DNA from: Listeria booriae
Lineage (GTDB): Bacteria > Bacillota > Bacilli > Lactobacillales > Listeriaceae
Direction: 5' to 3'
DNA: 64,000 nucleotides
Assembly (NCBI RefSeq): GCF_000766865.1
Contig: NZ_JNFA01000003.1
Span: 54,975-118,974, forward strand
In this document: positions 1 to 7,548 of the stretch, one piece after another
How the letters are laid out: each line of letters begins with the position of its first letter
Numbering within the stretch: the first letter of the stretch is position 1
The notes under the pieces: model-generated
Told to the model about the DNA's origin: nothing
What the model saw: the letters and a program-made list of their open reading frames with translations, nothing else
Databases searched by the model: none
Program-made: the position numbers and the translations under genes

Positions 1-1
1 T

Positions 2-1669
2 GTTGTGATTAAGAATGGCCGAATCGTGAATGTGTTTTCGGGTGAGATTTATGACGGGGACGTTGCGATTAAGAGTGGTTATATTGTTGGAATTGGTGAA
101 TTTAATGAGGCAGCGGAGATGATTGACGCGAATGGGCAGTTTATTGTGCCGGGCTTTATTGATGCGCATGTGCATGTGGAGAGTGCGATGGTGCCACCTT
201 CTGAGTTTGCGCGGGTGTTATTGCCAAATGGTGTGACGACGATTGTGACGGATCCGCATGAGATTGCGAATGTGGCGGGTGCAAAAGGCATTGAGTTTAT
301 GCTGGATGATGCGGCTACGTCACCGCTTGATATGTATGTGATGCTACCTTCTTCGGTTCCTGCGACGCCGTTTGAACATAATGGCGCGACGCTTGCTGCG
401 AGTGATTTACGCCCACTTTACCAACATGAAAAAGTGATTGGACTTGCAGAGGTGATGGATTTTCCTTCTGTAGCGGCGGGTCACGCGGATATGTTGCAAA
501 AAATTGTAGACGCGGAAAAGCACGGTGGACGAATTGACGGGCATGGTGCTGGGCTTTCCAAGGCGGATTTGAATAACTATTTGGCGGTCGGTATTAGAAC
601 GGATCATGAGAGTACGACGGCAGATGAGGCGATGGACCGGTTGCGTGCCGGGATGTTTGTCATGTTGCGTGAGGGTACGGTAGGTCGTGATTTATTGCAA
701 ACGTTGCCTGCTGTGACAGCGAAAAATAGTCATCGTTTTTGTTTTTGTACGGATGATAAGTTGATTGATGATTTGTTAGAGGAAGGCTCGATTAATTATA
801 ATGTTCGGTTGGCGATTGCTAATGGGATTGATCCTGTGACGGCGATTCAGATGGCGACGATTAATGCGGCGACGTGTCACAAGTTACCGCGAATTGGTGC
901 GGTTGCTGCGGGGTATCAGGCGGATATTTTATTTTTGCGGGACTTGGAGACGGTGACGATTACGAAAGTGATGAAACGCGGACAAGTGGTCGTTGCTGAC
1001 GGGATTCGTGAGGAGTCTCGGTTTGAGAAGACGGAAGTGCCGTTTGCGTCTCCTGCGATTCGTCATACGTTGACGCTGGCGGATTTGGAGCTGCGATTGG
1101 CGAGTGAGAAGGCGAATGTTATTGGGATGCAGCCGAATAGTTTGTTTACGGAGCACTTGGTGGAGCAGATTGTAGCGCGCGACGGAGTTTTTCAGGTTTC
1201 GACGGAGAACGATCAGTTGAAAATGGTGGTCGTGGAACGGCATAAAGGAACTGGTTGTGTTGGTGTAGGTATCGTGAAGGGGTTTGGTATTCAGCATGGC
1301 GCGATTGCGACGACGGTTGCGCATGATTCGCATAATATTGTTGCGGTTGGATCATCAGATGCGGATATTATGCTTGCGATTCGTCATATTACGGAACTTG
1401 GTGGCGGGATTGCTGTTGTTCATGATGGTAAAGTGGCCGCTGATTTGGCGCTACCGATTGCTGGACTTTTGAGTGTGGAGCCGTATGAACAGATTCAGAA
1501 GCGATTGGAACTGTTGAATCATGCTTTTCATGATATTAGCGCAGCAGAAGGTTTTGATCCATTTTTGACGCTTTCGTTTTTGACGTTGCCAGTGATTCCG
1601 CAGTTGAAATTAACAGACCAAGGCTTGTTTGATTTTAGCCGATTTGGTTTTATTGAAGTGGGGGTTTAG
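2..1669 (+). CDS. adeC: Adenine deaminase (5' end outside window)
   Basis: Deaminates adenine to hypoxanthine in purine salvage; cytosolic metal-dependent amidohydrolase. The reading frame is open to the left edge (VVIKNGRIVNVF), and the family normally carries about 20 more N-terminal residues, so the gene is cut by the window rather than starting at the GTG at position 5. Visible family features are the metal-binding DAHVHVESAM segment, GLAEVMDFPSV, IDGHGAGLS, RTDHES and FCTDDK, and a C-terminal glycine-rich domain. The stop is one base before the virS start, so the two are probably co-transcribed. The adeC-virS order is that of L. monocytogenes. Confidence 0.93.
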   Translation, partial: VVIKNGRIVNVFSGEIYDGDVAIKSGYIVGIGEFNEAAEMIDANGQFIVPGFIDAHVHVESAMVPPSEFARVLLPNGVTTIVTDPHEIANVAGAKGIEFMLDDAATSPLDMYVMLPSSVPATPFEHNGATLAASDLRPLYQHEKVIGLAEVMDFPSVAAGHADMLQKIVDAEKHGGRIDGHGAGLSKADLNNYLAVGIRTDHESTTADEAMDRLRAGMFVMLREGTVGRDLLQTLPAVTAKNSHRFCFCTDDKLIDDLLEEGSINYNVRLAIANGIDPVTAIQMATINAATCHKLPRIGAVAAGYQADILFLRDLETVTITKVMKRGQVVVADGIREESRFEKTEVPFASPAIRHTLTLADLELRLASEKANVIGMQPNSLFTEHLVEQIVARDGVFQVSTENDQLKMVVVERHKGTGCVGVGIVKGFGIQHGAIATTVAHDSHNIVAVGSSDADIMLAIRHITELGGGIAVVHDGKVAADLALPIAGLLSVEPYEQIQKRLELLNHAFHDISAAEGFDPFLTLSFLTLPVIPQLKLTDQGLFDFSRFGFIEVGV

Positions 1670-1670
1670 C

Positions 1671-2714
1671 ATGACTTGGTGGAGATATGTACGCGATAAA
1701 CGCTTTTTCTTGTTGTTTTTTGTGATTGTGATGTTTTTTATTGGTGTTTTGTTGGCGGTTGATCCGAACAGTCAGTTGACGCTTGGCAATATTATTTATT
1801 TGTATGTGTTTATGTTGCTATTTTTGGTGGCTTATTTGATTCTTGGTTATTCGTTTAAGCGCACGTATTGGAATGCGATGAAAGAGCTGGTAGATGGGGA
1901 AATCGAGGAGAATATTTTAGAGTTATTGCCAAAACCGCGAACGAGTGAGCAGGCGTTTTTCAATGAATTGATGCGCAAAAAGCATTTGGAGGAGCAGCGT
2001 GAGATTGCCAAATTGCAAGATAAGCAGCAGGAGTATCATGATTTTATTTTGTACTGGGTGCATGAGGTGAAAACACCGATTGTGGCTAGTAAAATGTTGA
2101 TTAATAATCCGGATTTGAATGAGCCAGCGACTATTTTTAAAAAGGTCGAAGAAGAGCTGGAATCGATCGATAGACTTGTGATGCAGGCGCTTTATTATTC
2201 ACGTTTGGACACGTTTGCGAAGGATTATTTTATTCAAGAGTTGGCGCTTAGTCCGGTCATTAAAGATTGTGTGAAACGGCATTCGAAGCTGTTTATTTCG
2301 AAGCGGATGAAGCTTGATTTGGCGGATTTTGATGCGGAAGTGCGCAGTGATAGCAAGTGGCTCGGTTTTATTTTGGATCAAGTGATGACAAATGCGCTGA
2401 AATATACGAAGCAAGGCGGCGAAATCAAGATTTGGTGCGAGTCTAGTATGGAAAATAGCAAAATTGAGTTACATATTCGTGATAATGGCATTGGAATTAA
2501 GGATGAGGATTTACCGCGTGTGTTTGAACAGGGATTCACTGGTGGGACTGGTCGGCAGGAGAAGAAGGCAACAGGAATGGGGCTGTATCTTGCACGGCAA
2601 ATGTCTGGGAAACTGGGGCATACGATTGAAATTTCGTCTGAGGAAAGTGTTGGTACGGAAATCGTTATTACGTTCCAGCAAAAAGATGATTATTTACTCA
2701 TTGCAAAAGACTAG
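1671..2714 (+). CDS. virS: Sensor histidine kinase VirS (BceS-like)
   Basis: Membrane histidine kinase of 347 residues, the short intramembrane-sensing type: two N-terminal membrane helices (about residues 10-30 and 38-60) with almost no extracellular loop, a DHp domain with phospho-acceptor His131 in HEVKTP, and an ATPase domain with the N box (DQVMTNALKYT), DNGIGIKDED and the GMGLYLARQM segment. The ATG at 1671 directly follows the adeC stop; an in-frame start inside adeC is unlikely. In L. monocytogenes VirS works with VirR, whose regulon includes dlt and mprF (an mprF is at 47195 here). virR is not in the window. The identity rests on fold plus adjacency to adeC. Confidence 0.85.
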   Translation: MTWWRYVRDKRFFLLFFVIVMFFIGVLLAVDPNSQLTLGNIIYLYVFMLLFLVAYLILGYSFKRTYWNAMKELVDGEIEENILELLPKPRTSEQAFFNELMRKKHLEEQREIAKLQDKQQEYHDFILYWVHEVKTPIVASKMLINNPDLNEPATIFKKVEEELESIDRLVMQALYYSRLDTFAKDYFIQELALSPVIKDCVKRHSKLFISKRMKLDLADFDAEVRSDSKWLGFILDQVMTNALKYTKQGGEIKIWCESSMENSKIELHIRDNGIGIKDEDLPRVFEQGFTGGTGRQEKKATGMGLYLARQMSGKLGHTIEISSEESVGTEIVITFQQKDDYLLIAKD

Positions 2715-2734
2715 GAAGAGAGGTTGGACGGCAC

Positions 2735-3841
2735 ATGGAAAAAAACTTGATTGTTCGCGGTGCGCCGCAGGAATTTGAATGTAAAATTGGAGCTTGGAAT
2801 GACTTGGAAGGGCATTTGGCGCGGCGGAATGTGACGCGTGTTCTCGTTGTGCACGGCGGTGTTTCGTGGGAGAAGGCAAGACGGTTTTTTCCTGAGCTTG
2901 CGGATGTAGTGGCTGTTTTTGAGCAGTATCGCGGGGAATGTTCGTTTGAGGAGCGGGACCGGATTGCGGAACTTGCGACGGCGGCGAATGTGGATGCGAT
3001 TATTGGCGTTGGTGGCGGGAAAGTCGCGGATTTAGCGAAAGCAATTGCGGTACATTTGGAACTGGCGGTCGTTATTTTGCCAACGCTTGCTGCGACGTGT
3101 GCGGCTTGGACACCGCTTAGTGTGATGTATGACGCGCATGGCGAGATGTTGCAATATGACATTTTTGCGCGGAGTAACGGGCTTGTCTTAGTTGATCCTG
3201 AGGTGATTTTAGATTCGCCAGTGGAATTGATGATTGCTGGAATTGGCGACACGCTCGCGAAATGGTATGAGGCAGACGTGATTATTTCGCAACTCGAAGA
3301 ACGGTCAGTCGAGATTGATATATCATTATATACTGCAAAACTTTGTCGGGATATTTTACTGGAATCGAGTGCTGCGGCGCTTCAGTCCATGCGTGAAGGA
3401 ACGCTGAGTGAGGCGTTTGTAAAAGTGGTCGAGACGAATATTATGGTCGGCGGCATGGTCGGCGGATTTGGCGATGATTACGGTCGAACTTCGGGTGCAC
3501 ATTCGATTCATGACGCGTTGACAGTACTTTCAGAGACACATCATTTGCTGCACGGGAACAAAGTTGCGTACGGCGTTTTTGTGCAATTAATGTTGGAAAA
3601 CAGGCAAGGCGAAATCGCCAAATTAGTTCCGTTTTATACAGAGCTTGGCTTGCCAACGAGTTTGAAGGATATGGGGCTTTCTGATTTATCAGATGAAGCA
3701 TTGGTTCGCGTCGCGGAACGAGCAACAGCACCAGATGAGACGATTCATTTGATGCCGGGCGTGATTACCGCGGACATGGTACTGGCGGCGATGAAAGACT
3801 TGGAGTTGTTTATTGCGAGTTTGGAGATTAAGTCGAAATGA
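2735..3841 (+). CDS. Glycerol-dehydrogenase-like iron-containing alcohol dehydrogenase
   Basis: Protein of 368 residues of the iron-containing alcohol dehydrogenase superfamily, GldA branch. It shows the N-terminal nucleotide-binding half (ARRNVTRVLVVHGG, then GVGGGKVADLAKA) and the C-terminal helical half with metal-ligand candidates in GIGDTLAKWYEAD, GAHSIHDAL and HHLLHGNKVAYG. It probably oxidises a polyol or reduces a ketone with NAD; the substrate cannot be read. It starts 20 bases after virS behind a GAGAGG ribosome site, suggesting one transcript. A bidirectional terminator follows. Confidence 0.8.
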   Translation: MEKNLIVRGAPQEFECKIGAWNDLEGHLARRNVTRVLVVHGGVSWEKARRFFPELADVVAVFEQYRGECSFEERDRIAELATAANVDAIIGVGGGKVADLAKAIAVHLELAVVILPTLAATCAAWTPLSVMYDAHGEMLQYDIFARSNGLVLVDPEVILDSPVELMIAGIGDTLAKWYEADVIISQLEERSVEIDISLYTAKLCRDILLESSAAALQSMREGTLSEAFVKVVETNIMVGGMVGGFGDDYGRTSGAHSIHDALTVLSETHHLLHGNKVAYGVFVQLMLENRQGEIAKLVPFYTELGLPTSLKDMGLSDLSDEALVRVAERATAPDETIHLMPGVITADMVLAAMKDLELFIASLEIKSK

Positions 3842-3884
3842 TAACTAATACATCGTTTGGTAGCATACCACAAAAATAGACAAT

Positions 3885-3927
3885 AAAAAGGAGCAAAGCA
3901 GTTCACCATACTGCCTCGCTCCTTTTT
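3885..3927. terminator. Bidirectional terminator
   Basis: Inverted repeat AAAAAGGAGC...GCTCCTTTTT with inner CAG/CTG pairing. It lies between convergent genes, and the A and T tracts serve both strands. Confidence 0.8.
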
Positions 3928-3930
3928 GAT

Positions 3931-4881
3931 TTATAAAGAATTCTGTAAAAGCTTCTGCGCATTCTCAAAAAACAGCTTTTGTTTAAACTCCGCAGAGTAC
4001 AAATCCGTGTCTTCCAACACTTTAGCCAAGCTCAATACTGCAGGCGTTGGCGTGTAAGGCGTATCAGACGCATACACGATTTTCTCAACATCTATAAAAT
4101 CCATCAATGCCGGCAATTGTTGTGGTAATACAAATCCTGCCACATCAAAATATAAATTTTTCATAACATCCTTAAGGTTCACTTGCGCGTCTGTTAATGC
4201 AGGATTCAGCGCTTGTGCTAAACCAACACGTTCAACAAGTAGCGAGAGAACGGCGCCACCATGCGGAATAATGAAACGAATATTGGGGTAGCGAGTGAAG
4301 ATTTCATTTTGAAGCATATTCATTACTGTGCGTGTTGTATCAAAGAAGAACTCCATAATCGGTGTTGGAATCTCTCCAGCAACGTTTTTGTCACGTGTCC
4401 ACGGTTCGTTAGGGTGAATAGCAACAATAGCAGATCGTGCATTCAACTTAGCCATAATCGCGTCCAACCTCGCATCACCAAGATAGACCCCATGTGCGTT
4501 TGTCGGAAGTGTAAAGCCAATCGCATGTTGCTCATCTAACGCAGTATCAATGGTTTCTAAGCTTGCTTGGATGTATGGAATAGGCAACGATGCAAAAAAG
4601 CCAATCTTGTCTGGGTAGGTTGCTTGTTGAAGCGCGCCGTAGCTGTTCACTTCTTGAATCAGGGCAATCGTACTTTCCTTTTCGCCGGTATTAGGGTGGG
4701 GAGAAGAAATCGAAATAACGGAATAATCAATATTAGTTTGTGCCATAATATCTAGCGTTGTCTCAATTTCATACGCTGGCGTTTTGACACCATCGCCCAA
4801 GTCGTCAAAATAATCGTGCAGAAATTGTTTGTAGCCAGGGGAAAGATAATGCGCATGTAAATCAATTTTTTTGTAAGTCAT
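3931..4881 (-). CDS. Metal-dependent amidohydrolase (ACMSD / resorcylate decarboxylase-like)
   Basis: Protein of 316 residues, amidohydrolase-2 family TIM barrel. Ligand motifs are the N-terminal DLHAH (His9, His11), VAIHPNEPW, FIIPHGGAVL and the late YASDTPYTP aspartate. Family members are decarboxylases or hydrolases of small aromatic or carboxylic compounds; the substrate is not evident. It lies 21 bases downstream of the alpha/beta hydrolase on the same strand and probably shares its TetR-controlled promoter. From memory this locus is not part of the L. monocytogenes backbone here, so it may be acquired. Confidence 0.75.
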   Translation of the reverse strand: MTYKKIDLHAHYLSPGYKQFLHDYFDDLGDGVKTPAYEIETTLDIMAQTNIDYSVISISSPHPNTGEKESTIALIQEVNSYGALQQATYPDKIGFFASLPIPYIQASLETIDTALDEQHAIGFTLPTNAHGVYLGDARLDAIMAKLNARSAIVAIHPNEPWTRDKNVAGEIPTPIMEFFFDTTRTVMNMLQNEIFTRYPNIRFIIPHGGAVLSLLVERVGLAQALNPALTDAQVNLKDVMKNLYFDVAGFVLPQQLPALMDFIDVEKIVYASDTPYTPTPAVLSLAKVLEDTDLYSAEFKQKLFFENAQKLLQNSL

Positions 4882-4902
4882 TTGTTAAACCTAAACCTCC
4901 TT

Positions 4903-5739
4903 TTAACGGAAAAGCGCCATTAGTGTTGTTGTAAAGCCTTCAGGTTTCTGAATGTAGCCTAGATGTGCACCTGGAATATCGTAAATAGGTAAATCTAAAT
5001 AATCACTGATACCATGCATAACGTCTTGAGGGAACGAACCTTTTGAATCGGTACCATTTAATAATCGGATTTTGTTACGGTGTTGTTTGAAAGCATTAAA
5101 ATCTATTTCACGACTAGTATATTGGCGAATTTCATATCGGAACCAATAATCCATACCTTGCACTTCAGGGTTGTCCATATCACTTAAATCAACGCCAGGT
5201 CGGGACATCATTTTTTGGTCTAATTCTACAGTACGCATAGCTGCCGCGAATTTTTCCATACCAAGGGCAAAGTTTTCTGTTAAAGCAATAGTCACAATTT
5301 CAGCGTTTATGTCTTGCCATTTCTTCGCATCAGGCAAAAGTGTGTTGATAGGTGATTCATGGAAGGCTATTTGCTTCACAATCTCAGGAAAATCTTGCAA
5401 TGTCTCCATGGCTACAATAGAACCTGATGATGATCCCATGATGAATACCTGTTCTTGACCACTTACGGCTTGTGCTAATGCTGCAACATCAGCGGCATCT
5501 GTCTTCAAGCGGTATGTACTGTGTATATCAGTCACTTCCTGTGGCATATCTTCGGTTAACTTGCTTTGACCAAAACCGCGACGATCATAAGTAACGACAG
5601 TAAAATGCTCTTTCAAGAACATGCTAGCAGGCTTAAAAATGTCACCAGTTCCATTAGCTCCAGGGATTAAAATTAAAGTAGGTCCTTGTCCAGCTGTTTC
5701 ATAAAATAAATTTGCTCCATCACGTGTTAAAATTGCCAT
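4903..5739 (-). CDS. Alpha/beta hydrolase
   Basis: Protein of 278 residues with the alpha/beta hydrolase fold: oxyanion-loop LIPGANGTG near residue 25, a strand and turn VVTYDRRGFGQS, nucleophile elbow GSSSGS (IMGSSSGSIVA), and a C-terminal GAHLGYIQKP segment carrying the likely catalytic His. It is a probable esterase or related hydrolase of small molecules. It is the first gene of a two-gene minus-strand unit with the amidohydrolase, under a promoter overlapped by TetR-type palindromes. Confidence 0.8.
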   Translation of the reverse strand: MAILTRDGANLFYETAGQGPTLILIPGANGTGDIFKPASMFLKEHFTVVTYDRRGFGQSKLTEDMPQEVTDIHSTYRLKTDAADVAALAQAVSGQEQVFIMGSSSGSIVAMETLQDFPEIVKQIAFHESPINTLLPDAKKWQDINAEIVTIALTENFALGMEKFAAAMRTVELDQKMMSRPGVDLSDMDNPEVQGMDYWFRYEIRQYTSREIDFNAFKQHRNKIRLLNGTDSKGSFPQDVMHGISDYLDLPIYDIPGAHLGYIQKPEGFTTTLMALFR

Positions 5740-5782
5740 AATATAGCGCTCCTTCTAAACTTTTTGTAAACCAACGTCAAAA

Positions 5783-5797
5783 ACTCATGCCATGAGT
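5783..5797. promoter_or_regulatory. TetR operator palindrome, copy 1
   Basis: Perfect palindrome ACTCATG-C-CATGAGT. It lies downstream of the minus-strand -10 and so inside the hydrolase leader. Near-identical to copy 2, centre to centre 40 bp. Confidence 0.65.
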
Positions 5798-5815
5798 TGA
5801 ATGATTTATAAACGT

Positions 5816-5844
5816 AGTATACACTCATGATATGAGTTAGTCAA
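5816..5844 (-). promoter_or_regulatory. Promoter of the hydrolase-amidohydrolase unit
   Basis: On the minus strand TTGACT (5844-5839), a spacer of exactly 17 bases, then TATACT (5821-5816). The spacer contains operator copy 2, so repressor binding there would block RNA polymerase. Confidence 0.7.
5823..5837. promoter_or_regulatory. TetR operator palindrome, copy 2
   Basis: ACTCAT-GAT-ATGAGT, lying between the -35 and -10 of the divergent promoter. Presumed target of the adjacent TetR-type protein. Confidence 0.65.
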
Positions 5845-5874
5845 CATATTGTATTTTAGGGGGCGGAGAATAAT

Positions 5875-6435
5875 ATGAAACGTCGAGGATTGACGCGTGA
5901 AGTAGTTTTAGAAAAGGCGCTAGAAATCGCTTATCAAAAGGGATTTCGCGAACTTACCTATAACGGATTAGCGCGTGAACTTGCTGTACAACCACAATCA
6001 CTCTATCGATGGGTTAGTAATATTGCGGATGTTAAAAGCAGTGTTTTGGCCAATTATTTGGGTAGTTTAGTAGATGCGCTCCAAGCAGAGTTAGAGAATT
6101 ATTCTGGGAAAGAGGCGTTAGTAATTTTTGCGAAGCGTTTTTCTGAATTTGTAGAGGCAGACTCGATGGATCGTTTCAATGTGATAGATATATTAAGCGG
6201 TTTGACGGAATATGGGGATATAGAAATAGTGAACGAAGTATTGGTGAATTTGCGGGAACTTGGGCTTAAATCGGTGAGGGAGCTAACGAAGGATCCGGCT
6301 AAGACTCATTTGAACGAGTTACTTTTTCTGAATGTTGTCATTGGATATATCACACTGGCGAGCACGGGGCTACAACCAGCGGATTCCAAACATGCTTTTC
6401 AAGAAAATATTCAACGCATTATCGCGTTATTCTGA
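5875..6435 (+). CDS. TetR-family repressor
   Basis: Protein of 186 residues. The N-terminal helix-turn-helix spans about residues 5-50 (REVVLEKALEIAYQKGFRELTYNGLARELAVQPQSLYRWV); the rest is a helical ligand-binding domain without recognisable ligand specificity. It is divergent from the hydrolase gene, and two matching palindromes lie in the intergenic region, so autoregulation and repression of the hydrolase/amidohydrolase pair are the natural reading. The ribosome site (GGCGGAG) is weak. Confidence 0.85.
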   Translation: MKRRGLTREVVLEKALEIAYQKGFRELTYNGLARELAVQPQSLYRWVSNIADVKSSVLANYLGSLVDALQAELENYSGKEALVIFAKRFSEFVEADSMDRFNVIDILSGLTEYGDIEIVNEVLVNLRELGLKSVRELTKDPAKTHLNELLFLNVVIGYITLASTGLQPADSKHAFQENIQRIIALF

Positions 6436-6446
6436 CTCGCTAAAAC

Positions 6447-7340
6447 TTAATTATTTTCTTCAAAATAAAGCAACAAAAAATCACGAAACAATGTTTCCGA
6501 TGGCGACATGTTTCGTTTTTTTGTCGTGATAATCCCAACCGAGCGCCGTAATTCCTGATCCATCAACGCAATGCTTCGAGTCTCTTTAAAAATCGCCCCA
6601 TCTAAAATCATCTCTGGCAAAATGCTAATGCCAAGCCCAGCCCCAACTAACCCCTGAATCGTATGGAAATCGCGGCTTTGAAAAATAATCTCCGGCGAAA
6701 ATCCCTTACTTCGCGCAGATTCGTCCACCAAATGATACAAATCAAAATCTTGCGGGTACAAAATAAACTTCTCCTCCGCCAAGTCTTTCAGTGCTACGGA
6801 ATGTTTCTTTGCTAACCGATGCCCGCTCGGCACAATCAATTTCAATTTCTCATCAAAAAAACGATGCGGCATAATTTCCTCATTTTCCTCAGGAACGGGG
6901 GACAAAAACGTCACGTCTAAATCGCCAGCAATCAACATTTGCTTTAAATCACGATTCGAACCTTCCATAAACTGATACGTAATTCGCGGGTATTTTTCAC
7001 GAAACGCTGAGATGACGGCTGGTAATACTTTCGTTGCAATCGAGTTTGGTAAACCGACGCGGATTTCGCCAATTGTTGGGTCAGCATATTCTTCGACGAT
7101 GGCTTGCGCTTTTTGCAGTTCGTTTAGTGCGATTTTGGCTTGTTTTAAGAAATCCTCACCTACTGCTGTTAGTTGCATATTGCGGCCGATACGGTCAAAC
7201 AGCTTGATTCCCAGCTCTTCTTCTAATTTCGTTATCTGTCTACTGACGGCAGATTGCGCAACGTGTAATTCCTCCGATGCTTGTGTCATATGTTCTGTGC
7301 GCGCGACCTCAATAAAGTATTTTAATTGTCGTAATTCCAT
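6447..7340 (-). CDS. gltC: LysR-family regulator GltC
   Basis: LysR-type regulator of 297 residues, divergent from glutamate synthase exactly as B. subtilis and L. monocytogenes gltC. The start MELRQLKYFIEVARTEHMTQAS is typical of the family; upstream in-frame codons (MSILILF...) lie in the promoter and are rejected. The helix-turn-helix is in residues 1-60, followed by a two-lobe effector domain (EIRVGLPNSIATKVLP onwards). In B. subtilis GltC activates gltAB in response to 2-oxoglutarate and glutamate. An ATCTC-N5-GAGAT box sits at 7357-7371. Confidence 0.88.
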   Translation of the reverse strand: MELRQLKYFIEVARTEHMTQASEELHVAQSAVSRQITKLEEELGIKLFDRIGRNMQLTAVGEDFLKQAKIALNELQKAQAIVEEYADPTIGEIRVGLPNSIATKVLPAVISAFREKYPRITYQFMEGSNRDLKQMLIAGDLDVTFLSPVPEENEEIMPHRFFDEKLKLIVPSGHRLAKKHSVALKDLAEEKFILYPQDFDLYHLVDESARSKGFSPEIIFQSRDFHTIQGLVGAGLGISILPEMILDGAIFKETRSIALMDQELRRSVGIITTKKRNMSPSETLFRDFLLLYFEENN

Positions 7341-7356
7341 AACGTATCTCCAATCT

Positions 7357-7371
7357 ATCTCAAAACGAGAT
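7357..7371. promoter_or_regulatory. GltC-type LysR box
   Basis: Perfect inverted repeat ATCTC-AAAAC-GAGAT with the LysR T-N11-A pattern. Its centre is about 64 bases upstream of the transcription start predicted from the gltA promoter, the usual LysR recognition position. It also lies just upstream of gltC, suiting autorepression. Confidence 0.7.
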
Positions 7372-7392
7372 TGTTTTATTCTATTATATATA

Positions 7393-7421
7393 TTGTTTCG
7401 ATAAATGAAAAGTATTAGAAT
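7393..7421 (+). promoter_or_regulatory. gltA promoter
   Basis: TTGTTT (7393-7398), 17-base spacer, TAGAAT (7416-7421). The weak -35 suits an activator-dependent promoter, with the GltC box correctly spaced upstream. The gltA leader is about 120 bases. Confidence 0.6.
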
Positions 7422-7548
7422 AGACATTACATCAAAACGTTATAAGTTAGAAAAAACTGGGTACTAATAAAGAAGCGGCCTACATAATCATAACTTAAAT
7501 TATCTGAAATCTTAAAATACGAGTTTTGCGGTCCGAGGAGGAATTAGG

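Noticed and set aside
2698..3252. Minus-strand frame of 184 codons opposite the glycerol-dehydrogenase-like gene
   Set aside because: Ser/Thr/Ala-rich shadow frame, opposite a well supported gene, no family features.
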